From Halocatena halophila (GTDB lineage Archaea; Halobacteriota; Halobacteria; Halobacteriales; Haloarculaceae): DNA of 64,000 nt. The translations under genes were made by a program, and so were the position numbers. Positions within the stretch are counted from its first letter, which is position 1; the number at the start of each line of letters is the position of its first letter. The stretch covers positions 35,701 through 99,700 of the forward strand of contig CP071308.1 in NCBI GenBank assembly GCA_027563145.1, given 5' to 3'. A model generated the notes under the pieces. The model ran no database searches. It worked only from the letters and a program-made list of their open reading frames with translations, and was not told where the DNA came from. This document shows positions 53,638 through 61,866 of this stretch, one piece after another.

Positions 53638-54816
53638 ATGACGTTCATAGCTCTTCGGGATGGAGAACCAGTGCTGCCCCATGCTACATCACCCGGAGAT
53701 TCCCTAAGCTGTCGCAATTGCGGTGATTCACTTTCTGTTGTTACTGCCCATCTACGGGATGGGACATTCGTAGCTCGTCATTTCCGTCATAAGAATGAAG
53801 ATTGTGGAGGTGAATCTGATCTCCATCTGCGGATGAAACTCATAGCCTTTTCTAAATTACGTAATGAATATCCCAATGCGTCTGTAGAACTTGAAGCCGA
53901 GGTGGACAACCGACGAGCCGATATTCTGGTGTCATTTCCCGAATCCCGGTATCCGCTTGGGCACGGTATAGCAGTCGAAGTCCAACACCGCAACAAGTCT
54001 AAAAAGCTATTTCAGACCGATCGACATTATTATGACTTCGGATACAGTGTGCTTTGGCTGACGAAGGATGACTATACTGGTTTTGATGTAGATCTTGACA
54101 ATACCAATTCTGTATGGCCAAAGTCGATGCCCAATCTGAAGTCAATGAGTGACTGTCTATCTTGGCCAATTGACCTAGTTGAATCGGATCAGGCAGTAGA
54201 AGTGGAAATTCCATTTCCAGGTGAAATGGTTAGGACATACGAACAAGAAATACGCACGGCTTTCGAACAAGGAAAAGAGCAGTACGATATAGTCACTGGT
54301 GAAAAATCCGTACAACCAGCTATTACTCAGTCGCCAGCAGATGAGTCAATTGAAGACAGTACTTCCTGGAAACCAATTGAGCATCTCTGGCTGTCCGAGA
54401 GCTATCACCAATCAGTTCGAGCACTCCAGTATATTGAATCACCATCTAATGTGCGGTATCTAAAGCTCAGTAAAGGCATTCGTGGTGATTCACCCGAATA
54501 CGTGATTGTCCCTGTTTCAACACAGAATGCAGATATTCTTTCAGAAATCAATACTCTCCTCGACACAATGTCTCACCACGATTCAACTGATGGAGAATGG
54601 GAAGAGATTGGTGTTAGCTGGCTCTCGCTGCGACGCCATCCATTGACACTTTGGCTTCGTCTATTGTCCACTCCGTGGAATGAGTGGGCATTCAATCTTG
54701 GTAAAAAGGAGCATCATTCTGGAACCAGGAAAAAAGTGACAGCGTCGTTCTCCCTGGATGATGTTGGAATAGGAGAGATACGCTCCTTTTTCGAAGCTAT
54801 TGAAGAATTTACGTAA
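53638..54816 (+). CDS. CoiA-like nuclease
   Basis: 392 residues. The N-terminal LSCRNCGDSLSVVTAHLRDG to FRHKNEDCGG is a zinc-binding region, followed by SDLHLRMKLIAFSKLR. Then EAEVDNRRADILVSF and GIAVEVQHRNKSKKLFQTDR give the Asp and Glu-x-Gln of the CoiA-type PD-(D/E)xK nuclease fold, with GYSVLWLTKDDY after it, as in the family. The remaining 230 residues are unassigned. The gene is divergent from the helicase across a 248-bp AT-rich promoter region. Confidence 0.8.
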   Translation: MTFIALRDGEPVLPHATSPGDSLSCRNCGDSLSVVTAHLRDGTFVARHFRHKNEDCGGESDLHLRMKLIAFSKLRNEYPNASVELEAEVDNRRADILVSFPESRYPLGHGIAVEVQHRNKSKKLFQTDRHYYDFGYSVLWLTKDDYTGFDVDLDNTNSVWPKSMPNLKSMSDCLSWPIDLVESDQAVEVEIPFPGEMVRTYEQEIRTAFEQGKEQYDIVTGEKSVQPAITQSPADESIEDSTSWKPIEHLWLSESYHQSVRALQYIESPSNVRYLKLSKGIRGDSPEYVIVPVSTQNADILSEINTLLDTMSHHDSTDGEWEEIGVSWLSLRRHPLTLWLRLLSTPWNEWAFNLGKKEHHSGTRKKVTASFSLDDVGIGEIRSFFEAIEEFT

Positions 54817-54907
54817 CCTATGCACATTTCCGGTCTGTAAAACTGTCTGATGATCTATCAGATTGGATATTAAATTCAACTAGCTTGCTCCCTCATTAAA
54901 GTAAGAT

Positions 54908-55960
54908 TTGATCACTACGTATATTAACATGGAAATGGTTGCTTTTTCTGAAGTAGATATGGCCGATAACAACTCTCAGAACGGGAATGAAAGAGTTCCT
55001 CTTACTCATCGAACGGATCGAATTGCCATCCGAAACGATACGGGGACACCTTTTGTGTTTGTTGATGATGACCCGCTCATAGGTGCTGACGGTGAATTCC
55101 TCCGTCATCAGCGCTATTCGTTAGAGATAGCGGAATCGGAGACTTTTGAGGGCACCATTCGAGAGATCGTTGACCAGTTCAAGGTGGACTCCGAACGTCA
55201 GTTCTACTATGCTGTTACGGGTGATCGAGCACAAATCTGTGGCAATACCATTGATGACTATTTTGACGCATTAGGAAATTTTTCCATCACGTATTCAGAC
55301 TTGGACGAACAACTTCCAGCACCGACGGATAAAGTTTCTCAAAAGCGTCAAGACCTACCGTTAGAGGTGACTGGTGTTGGTGTCGTTACTGTAGGGGATG
55401 TAATACTTCAATTTTACTCAACATTTCTCATTAATCAAGAGACCAGAGAGCGACAGCACATAGAGACATGGCTATGCTTGACGACATATAGGCGACAAGG
55501 ACCACTCACCGCACAATGGCTACATGACCGGCTTCAACATTCTGCGATAGGTTCACCTTCAGCAGTTAGACGACAATCGCTCGACCAACTATCTCTTCAG
55601 CTCGATGGGCCACTCAATAAGGTAAAGGGCCATAGGCTCATGGGCTATGTAGACGAAATTGACACACCCGATCCACCAAATCAGGGTAATGGGATCGAAT
55701 ACATCACGTGCCTGAACCCATACTATCGGGCTGATGAAGAACGTCAGAGTGAATTAAGCCAACAGCTTGGAAACTCAGCGGCTCATGATGATCTCTACTC
55801 TGTAATTGTGAATATTGATCGCATTCCAATGCGGCCTCGAGGTGGATCGTTAGGGGTTGATGTTGATAAATTCATCAACGCTGATTGTCGTTTTCTGAGC
55901 TTTGAAGCGCTGAATGGGATTGTGCTAGCCTCTGGAAAGGTAGATCCTATAAAACGTTGA
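54908..55960 (+). CDS. Unknown protein downstream of the CoiA-like nuclease
   Basis: 350 residues if started at 54908; MEMVAFSEV (54929) and MADNNSQNG (54959) are other starts. No domain is recognised. Some segments (FVFVDDDPLIGADGEFLRHQRYSLEIAESE, VGVVTVGDVILQFYSTF, DPPNQGNGIEYITCLNPYY) suggest an alpha/beta fold. It follows the nuclease by 91 bp on the same strand and may be part of its system. Codon use is like that of its neighbours. Confidence 0.6.
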   Translation: MITTYINMEMVAFSEVDMADNNSQNGNERVPLTHRTDRIAIRNDTGTPFVFVDDDPLIGADGEFLRHQRYSLEIAESETFEGTIREIVDQFKVDSERQFYYAVTGDRAQICGNTIDDYFDALGNFSITYSDLDEQLPAPTDKVSQKRQDLPLEVTGVGVVTVGDVILQFYSTFLINQETRERQHIETWLCLTTYRRQGPLTAQWLHDRLQHSAIGSPSAVRRQSLDQLSLQLDGPLNKVKGHRLMGYVDEIDTPDPPNQGNGIEYITCLNPYYRADEERQSELSQQLGNSAAHDDLYSVIVNIDRIPMRPRGGSLGVDVDKFINADCRFLSFEALNGIVLASGKVDPIKR

Positions 55961-55965
55961 CATCC

Positions 55966-56305
<340 letters not shown>

Positions 56306-56415
56306 CTCCAGGTGGAATCGGACACATGCTCAACTTAATTGGCTTTTTTGGATTCATGACTATCTCTGGAGCAAGCACCGAGGTATTCGGACAGCCCCGA
56401 ATGTAGAAGTTACCT

Positions 56416-57303
56416 TCAATAGGATTTCGTCGCGACAACCGATCCTGAGCTATCTGTTACTGTCACAGTATCGCCGCCATTATTCCAAACAGCCCCCGAA
56501 GCGCCCCAGTAGCGATCACTGGTAGTGTCCGAACCACTGCCGGTATGGAGCGTGACAGTTGCTTCCGCCGCGATCGAGGCATCACTCGGGAACGTGTAAC
56601 TATGTCCAGCTGCATCTGACACAGTCCATCCAGCCATATCGAGCGTCTCCGAGCCAGAATTCTCGAAGACAACGTATTCATCGTTTAGATTATAGTTGTC
56701 ATTGCCAGCCGCGTCAGCGTGAATCTCAGCGATTGACAGACTTCCACTACCGTCTTCGCTCCCGACATTGCGACACTGCCAAAGCCCCCGCTCAGCTGCC
56801 TGAGCAGCTGATTCGGCAGAATAGAAGCTATCGCTAAGGCTGAATTGACTGTCGTATACGCGCGCATGGCCGCTGTCGACGAGGTTATAGTTGAGATTTT
56901 GGCCGTCATCTTGAATGTACGCTAAAAGTCGACCATAGTATCCACGTCCGTCACTTTCCGAATCCAACTCGAGCGTGATCTGCTCACCGATGGAGAGTTC
57001 AGACTTCACATGCGAGCTCGCAGCGTCACCCGCATCTTCTAAACATTGCTTTCCAGCCTCTGTATCTGGGACTCCTTCGTATTCTGTGGGGTCATTCTCT
57101 CCGTACACCTCTGGTGTGTCAACTCCGAGCAGCCGGACAGTATCTTCCGTACCGTTTTCGTACTGAATATTAACCGTATCACCATCAACAACGTCTGTAA
57201 TGGTTGCTGAGAGCGTATTTGTCGTCGTTGGCGCTGTTGCTGGCATAGCTACGCTAACGAGAACTAATGCTACAATTCCGATCACAGTACCAAAGCGCAT
57301 CAA
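56416..57303 (-). CDS. Secreted thermonuclease (SNase) with lamin-tail domain
   Basis: 295 residues. A signal-peptide-like start (TVIGIVALVLVSVAMPATAP) is followed by SNase elements: TDVVDGDTVNI, TVRLLGVDTPEVYG (Arg), DGRGYYGRLLAYI (Arg) and AERGLWQC. From about residue 190 SLSIAEIHADAAGNDNYNLNDEYVVFENSG and MAGWTVSDAAGHSYTFP form a lamin-tail domain. It should act outside the cell, degrading nucleic acid for nutrients or clearing extracellular DNA. Faces away from the SRAP gene. Confidence 0.9.
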   Translation of the reverse strand: MMRFGTVIGIVALVLVSVAMPATAPTTTNTLSATITDVVDGDTVNIQYENGTEDTVRLLGVDTPEVYGENDPTEYEGVPDTEAGKQCLEDAGDAASSHVKSELSIGEQITLELDSESDGRGYYGRLLAYIQDDGQNLNYNLVDSGHARVYDSQFSLSDSFYSAESAAQAAERGLWQCRNVGSEDGSGSLSIAEIHADAAGNDNYNLNDEYVVFENSGSETLDMAGWTVSDAAGHSYTFPSDASIAAEATVTLHTGSGSDTTSDRYWGASGAVWNNGGDTVTVTDSSGSVVATKSY

Positions 57304-57436
57304 TACATCTTTCCCAATCTATTATTTTAATAATTTCTAATAGAATGCTATAGTATTATTTGCTATTATTTTTGGCATGGGGGATCTCCTGATTTGCTAG
57401 CCATATCTTGATTGAACTGGCGAAAAAGTCTAATCT

Positions 57437-58144
57437 ATGTGTGGGCGTAATTCACTCTTCATCGATCTGGAGGACTTAGAGCAACGTTTCGAAGCAAAAG
57501 TAGAGTCCGAAGAAGCCTACGAAACTCGATATAACATTGCTCCTGGTGGGCGTATGGAGATCATCACGAATAATTCTCCAGACGAAATCAAGCGGTTTCA
57601 TTGGGGGTTGATTCCGTTCTGGGCCGATGAGCCTGAAGAAGGGATCATCAACGCTCGGTCGGAGACGGTTGACGAAAAACGGGTCTTCGAACAATCCTGG
57701 GAATCGCACCCCTGCCTCGTTCTTTCGACCGGATTCTACGAATGGCAATCAAAGGGGGGATCGAAACAACCCTACCGAATCTTTCGGGAAGATGATCCAG
57801 CATTTGCTATGGCAGGTATTTGGGACCAGTGGGAGGGTGATAGTGCGTCTATCTCGTGTATGTCAATTCTGACAACAGAACCGAACGACCTAATGAAACC
57901 GATCCACGACCGTATGCCGGTTGTTCTGCCAAAAGATGCTGAAGATGTGTGGCTTTCAACTGGATCAGAGCATCGGAAAGAAATGTGTCGGCCATATCCC
58001 GATGAAGATCTCGCAGCAGATCCGATCACCACTCGAGTCAACAATCCTCAGAACGACGATCCTCAGGTTATCGAATCCATAGATTCTGAGCAATCAGGAC
58101 TTGACGAATTTTTTAGGGGATTTGGAGATTTGAATATTGTGTAG
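57437..58144 (+). CDS. SRAP (YedK/HMCES-type) abasic-site protein with PIP-like tail
   Basis: 235 residues. The catalytic Cys is residue 2 (MCGRNSLF). YNIAPGGRMEI, NARSETVDEKR, STGFYEW (Glu) and PIHDRMPVVLP (His) are the other conserved parts. It forms a thiazolidine cross-link with abasic sites in single-stranded DNA and so shields stalled forks. The end QSGLDEFFRGF fits the PCNA-interacting motif QxxLxxFF, which places it at the replication fork. The start is fixed by the required Cys2. Confidence 0.92.
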   Translation: MCGRNSLFIDLEDLEQRFEAKVESEEAYETRYNIAPGGRMEIITNNSPDEIKRFHWGLIPFWADEPEEGIINARSETVDEKRVFEQSWESHPCLVLSTGFYEWQSKGGSKQPYRIFREDDPAFAMAGIWDQWEGDSASISCMSILTTEPNDLMKPIHDRMPVVLPKDAEDVWLSTGSEHRKEMCRPYPDEDLAADPITTRVNNPQNDDPQVIESIDSEQSGLDEFFRGFGDLNIV

Positions 58145-58155
58145 CCCCACGGGAC

Positions 58156-59484
58156 TCACAACAGATAGATTAGCGCAACTAAAACGACCAGAACGAATCC
58201 TATAATCGCCGGCCTATTTTCTAGAATCATCTTATGAGGAGAATATTGCTCGAACTCCTCACGGAATTGCTCCATATTCTCTTTATCGTAGAAGAACCGT
58301 TTTCGCAGAGCAAAACGGCCAGTCACAGCACATTCTGTACAAACGGGTGTTCCCTCAACCCGCTCGGTTCGAATATGCCGCCAACAATTGATACTCCCAC
58401 AATTTTCACAGTAGGTCAGAGAGATCCAGGACCAGCCACAATGGTTGCATCGGAAGATCCCATTCTCAATTATGCGATGGTTTTCACCAGCAGCATCGTA
58501 TTCCAGTGAATACCCATGCTCCAGTAATCGAGTCTTCGATCGAATCCGAGGGACATACATCGGAGTGAGATTGGTAATAGAGATGTCTGAATCAGAGGGG
58601 ACGCATTCTTTGTCGTAATCGACGTTATTCTTCCCCGTATACTCTACCGTCTCAGTATGCTCAGCTTTGACTTGGTCCGCTGCCCACTCTTTGAAATCAC
58701 TTTCTGCGTGCCGGAACCGTTCGATCGTGATGCTATCGAATCCCTCCTGGACGGTCGGATCATTCAGTTCGACGAACTGGTGAGAGTCATCATCAAGAAA
58801 TTGTTGGAGTGAATCATCGATCGGCTTCGGCTGTGAACTGTTCCCCCGAAGATGAAACGTGTCACACTCGTTGACCCTGTGAATTACTCCCACTGACGTT
58901 TCGAACTTCGCGTCCGTACGGGCTTCAATCGAAACGACTGGATAGAACTGAACGCTTGATTCAATCGACCCAATCTCGCTGGGTTCGATATTGTTGACGG
59001 AATCGAATTGCTCTAAAACTGGCTTTTCAATATCTCCTGGTGGAAGCGTGTGGCGACACACAAGCTCAACTTTGCCGTTCTGGAGATCTAGCCCAGCTTC
59101 TTCCGAGATCTCACGAAGTCTGTTTCCATCGACGAGTTCGATTTCCATTCCATCCCCCCCGGCTCTGATTTTGTCGACATGCTCCTTGGCCTGATCCGTG
59201 AAGATTCCAGTTGTCACGACCATCCCTCGAACCGGTGCGGAGTTGTCATGAGTAAGCGCAGCAGAGTGGAGTTTCTGGACGATTTCCCGACCGACCTGAT
59301 CCATATGCTTGCACTCAACGACGATTTCGCGCCGTTGCCCATTCACCGTCTCTTCCATTAGAATATCGCGACCCTCATCTCCCGTCTGGGGTGTTTGCTC
59401 GACATTCTCGTATCCATAGTTGCTAAACACATCTACCATGATAGCCTCGAATTCGAGCCCAGATAGGTCATCTAATACCGGCAT
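58156..59484 (-). CDS. Mrr-like restriction endonuclease with zinc ribbons and C-terminal membrane helix
   Basis: 442 residues. LSGLEFEAIMVDVFSNYGYENVEQTPQTGDEGRDILM and REIVVECKHMDQVGREIVQKLHSAA give the Mrr_cat PD-(D/E)xK set (Asp40, Glu57-x-Lys59, then a QxxxQ-like helix). A long middle region is unassigned. Two zinc pairs follow (FRCNHCGWSW, LTYCENCGSINC, CTECA). The last 20 residues, AIIGFVLVVLVALIYLL, are a transmembrane helix. A nuclease tethered to the membrane is unusual and might act on entering DNA. Confidence 0.85.
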   Translation of the reverse strand: MPVLDDLSGLEFEAIMVDVFSNYGYENVEQTPQTGDEGRDILMEETVNGQRREIVVECKHMDQVGREIVQKLHSAALTHDNSAPVRGMVVTTGIFTDQAKEHVDKIRAGGDGMEIELVDGNRLREISEEAGLDLQNGKVELVCRHTLPPGDIEKPVLEQFDSVNNIEPSEIGSIESSVQFYPVVSIEARTDAKFETSVGVIHRVNECDTFHLRGNSSQPKPIDDSLQQFLDDDSHQFVELNDPTVQEGFDSITIERFRHAESDFKEWAADQVKAEHTETVEYTGKNNVDYDKECVPSDSDISITNLTPMYVPRIRSKTRLLEHGYSLEYDAAGENHRIIENGIFRCNHCGWSWISLTYCENCGSINCWRHIRTERVEGTPVCTECAVTGRFALRKRFFYDKENMEQFREEFEQYSPHKMILENRPAIIGFVLVVLVALIYLL

Positions 59485-59866
59485 ATGCTTTTATACTATT
59501 CACATATAATATAACTTCAGGATATTAATTAGTAGATTGGAATATTCTATGAGGATTCCTGATGTGGACCATATCGATGTCTTCGGAGTGTTCAAAGAGA
59601 GAGATCCGCGTGACGAAAGCAGGTTGAAAGCTATGAGTGTATAATTTCAACAAAAACAGAGATATATGTCATCAGCCGGTACGGACAGGACAACGATTGT
59701 TATCCCGCAAATTCAAATAATAAATCCCAGCAAGGAGGGGCGCTTCTAGCTGTTGAACGCCTCTATGGTGAATGCGAGGAAGATAGACTTTTGAAACTGG
59801 GTTAGCATCAGCTATACAGTTCTATCCTTCAACCTTTCATCTCAGCCACACAAGCGGTCTACAGAG
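59485..59866. other. Intergenic region without a clear gene
   Basis: AT-rich just upstream of the Mrr-like gene (59485-59545, likely its promoter). A 31-codon plus-strand frame at 59549-59644 (MRIPDVDHIDVFGVFKERDP) is probably chance or debris. The last 100 bp are the 3' flank of the TnpB-like gene and could encode its guide RNA. Confidence 0.4.
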
Positions 59867-61096
59867 TCAGATCCACATGGAACAATCGTTGATCCCCGAA
59901 ACATCATCGTGCTGTGACCGCAGCACCCACAATTTGGCGATATTGAAGGCTGCATTCGCATCGGCGTGATATTCGAGCCCGCAGTTCTCACACTCGAAGT
60001 CATTTCGGTCCCGGAACGCCTTGTCTATTGTTCCGCATTGGTGGCATGTGGTGCTCGTTCCTGCTGGATCAATACCAGCGACGGGAATCCCCCGTTCATT
60101 CGCCTTATAGCGGATGTTTTCTTTGAGTTGGTGAAATGGCCACTCGTGAACCGGATCACGAGCCGTCTCGCGGTAGTCGGTGAGATCTTCGAGTACAATC
60201 ACGCATGGAGTAAACTGCTCGGCGTATTCGATGACCGCGCGCGAAGCCTGGTGCGTCACTTGATCCGTATATCGAGCATGTTCGTCTTCACACGCTTTCA
60301 CCCCTTGGAGATCGCCAGCGGCTTGCAGCTGTGATCGTTTGTCTGTCAATCGATCGCGATGGTGCCGAAACTCTCGGCCCGGTTCGATAGCGGGTTGTTC
60401 TTTCGAGACCTCGCTCCAACCTCCATCAAGGGGCGAAATTGCGCCAGCGGCGTAGATTGTCCGTTCACCCAGATCCACACCAACGACGTGTTCGATCTCA
60501 TCCAGCTCTGGAGTGACAATTGGCACCTTTTCTTTCGTCGAGATATGCAGAAACAGCGAGCCGTCTGCTTGTCGGTGCAGTTCAGCTGAACCATAGGCCA
60601 TTGGGTCATCCTCGTCGAGAATTCGCGCTAGATACTCGTTCTGGTGCTCACCGCCATCGATCCGAAACCACTCGTGATTGTACGGTCTGAGCTTTAGCTT
60701 CACACCGTACCCGGATTCGTTGGCAGTAAGCTCGTAATGATCCCCGCGAAACCGCATATAGGAAGCGTCGCCAAACTGGCCACTCGGGTGGGAATCTGAC
60801 GGTCCCCCGTTACTGTTCCAGGAATCGTAGGCCTCCATAACCTTGAATCCGGCCTGTAGGGCATGGGCCGCCATTATCCCGTTATCGTCTGGAAATCCTC
60901 GTTTGAGAGTCTTTGTAACGAGATTCGAACGTGAATTACTCCACTGAGATGGTTGGAATGACATCGCCTGGTCCGAAAACCAGTCTGCCATCTCCTGCCA
61001 GGCATCGATCGTATTCCAAACAAGATCGTCTTTGCGCTTCGAGGATGCTAACTTACAGATGAACGTCCGATTCACCTTCTTCTCTACTGTTTCCAT
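59867..61096 (-). CDS. TnpB/OrfB-like nuclease, divergent subfamily, member 2
   Basis: 409 residues from METVEKKVNRTFICKLASSK; an ATG at 61147 would add 17. RuvC-like residues: Asp in VVGVDLGERTIYA, Glu in VIVLEDLTDYRE and Asp in YHADANAAFNIA. The zinc ribbon is TTCHQCGTIDKA to FECENCGLEY. Upstream, MEAYDSWNSNGGPSDSHPSG and FGDASYMRFRG align with the member at 45817-47178. No TnpA or IS ends seen. CRISPR unit D starts 515 bp upstream of this start and points away from it. Confidence 0.85.
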   Translation of the reverse strand: METVEKKVNRTFICKLASSKRKDDLVWNTIDAWQEMADWFSDQAMSFQPSQWSNSRSNLVTKTLKRGFPDDNGIMAAHALQAGFKVMEAYDSWNSNGGPSDSHPSGQFGDASYMRFRGDHYELTANESGYGVKLKLRPYNHEWFRIDGGEHQNEYLARILDEDDPMAYGSAELHRQADGSLFLHISTKEKVPIVTPELDEIEHVVGVDLGERTIYAAGAISPLDGGWSEVSKEQPAIEPGREFRHHRDRLTDKRSQLQAAGDLQGVKACEDEHARYTDQVTHQASRAVIEYAEQFTPCVIVLEDLTDYRETARDPVHEWPFHQLKENIRYKANERGIPVAGIDPAGTSTTCHQCGTIDKAFRDRNDFECENCGLEYHADANAAFNIAKLWVLRSQHDDVSGINDCSMWI

Positions 61097-61611
61097 GGGA
61101 GCTAGTCGGCCTGGCCCAGTATAATGTTCATTGGTAGCAAGTGGCAAGAAATCTAATGAGGTATACGAGCGAAGGTTTCTGTGACCGTTGCTGGCTATAT
61201 GTCAGTCGGCGGGACGCGGTAGCTTCGCCGCGCGATGTCGATTGATAGTATCGGCATCGAGCCTACCCGGAGTCACCAAGCTCCCTTGCCCGTAAGGTCC
61301 AGCCTCGGGCAGCTGGCGGCTGTAGGGAATCATAGGACGTACAGCTCACCCAGCGTCCGCTGGACGAGGGGAAAAGAGATGCATAGACAGCATCCGGCTC
61401 GCGGAAGTAGCGGCGGTTGGGACACAGAGCAGGTGCTCGACGAGGTCCCGAAAATTACAGACCTATACCCACACGGTGTGGGGGATGCGAACCCTTCAGG
61501 CCAAGAGTAGGCACCCCGCCACATACCGAGGGGGATACTCCAATCCTCCGTGAAAGTGGAAAAAGAATATTTCCAATCCATATCCGACGTGGGGGATCAT
61601 ACAATACTGTT
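61097..61611. other. Non-coding region between TnpB-like gene and CRISPR unit D
   Basis: No protein gene is supported on either strand. A GC-rich hairpin (GCGG/CCGC around 61217-61232) lies 120 bp from the TnpB-like start. ACAATACTG just before the leader element (61601-61609) could be the TATA region of the CRISPR leader. Confidence 0.4.
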
Positions 61612-61866
61612 CCATCGACCCCCGGGGGGTGACGCAGTACTGAGGGTCGACGGAAACGACCGACCCGCAACCTCCACAACAGTGCTTGTAACCCCGAAAT
61701 GGGCAATGGTTACAAATGCACCCTAGTGGGGTCGAAGCCACCAAGGCTTTGAACTCTTCGCGAGACAAGCCGAGTTACAAATGCACCCTAGGGGTCGAAG
61801 CTGGTCCAAAGATGTTGTCGTGAGGGTTGTGCCTGTTTCCAGACGTATCCTCGTAGGGTCAAAAGC
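61612..61866 (+). CRISPR. CRISPR unit D: leader plus three repeats
   Basis: The leader element (61612-61653, CCATCGACCCCCGGGGGG to GGGTCGACGG) is followed by exactly 55 bp ending AATG, then repeats at 61709-61738 (GTTACAAATGCACCCTAG to GGGGTCGAAGC), 61774-61801 (2 nt shorter) and a degenerate 61835-61866 (GTTTCCAGACG to GGGTCAAAAGC). Spacers are 35 and 33 nt. The last repeat overlaps the stop codon of the polymerase gene that follows on the other strand. No cas gene is adjacent apart from the TnpB-like gene. Confidence 0.9.
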
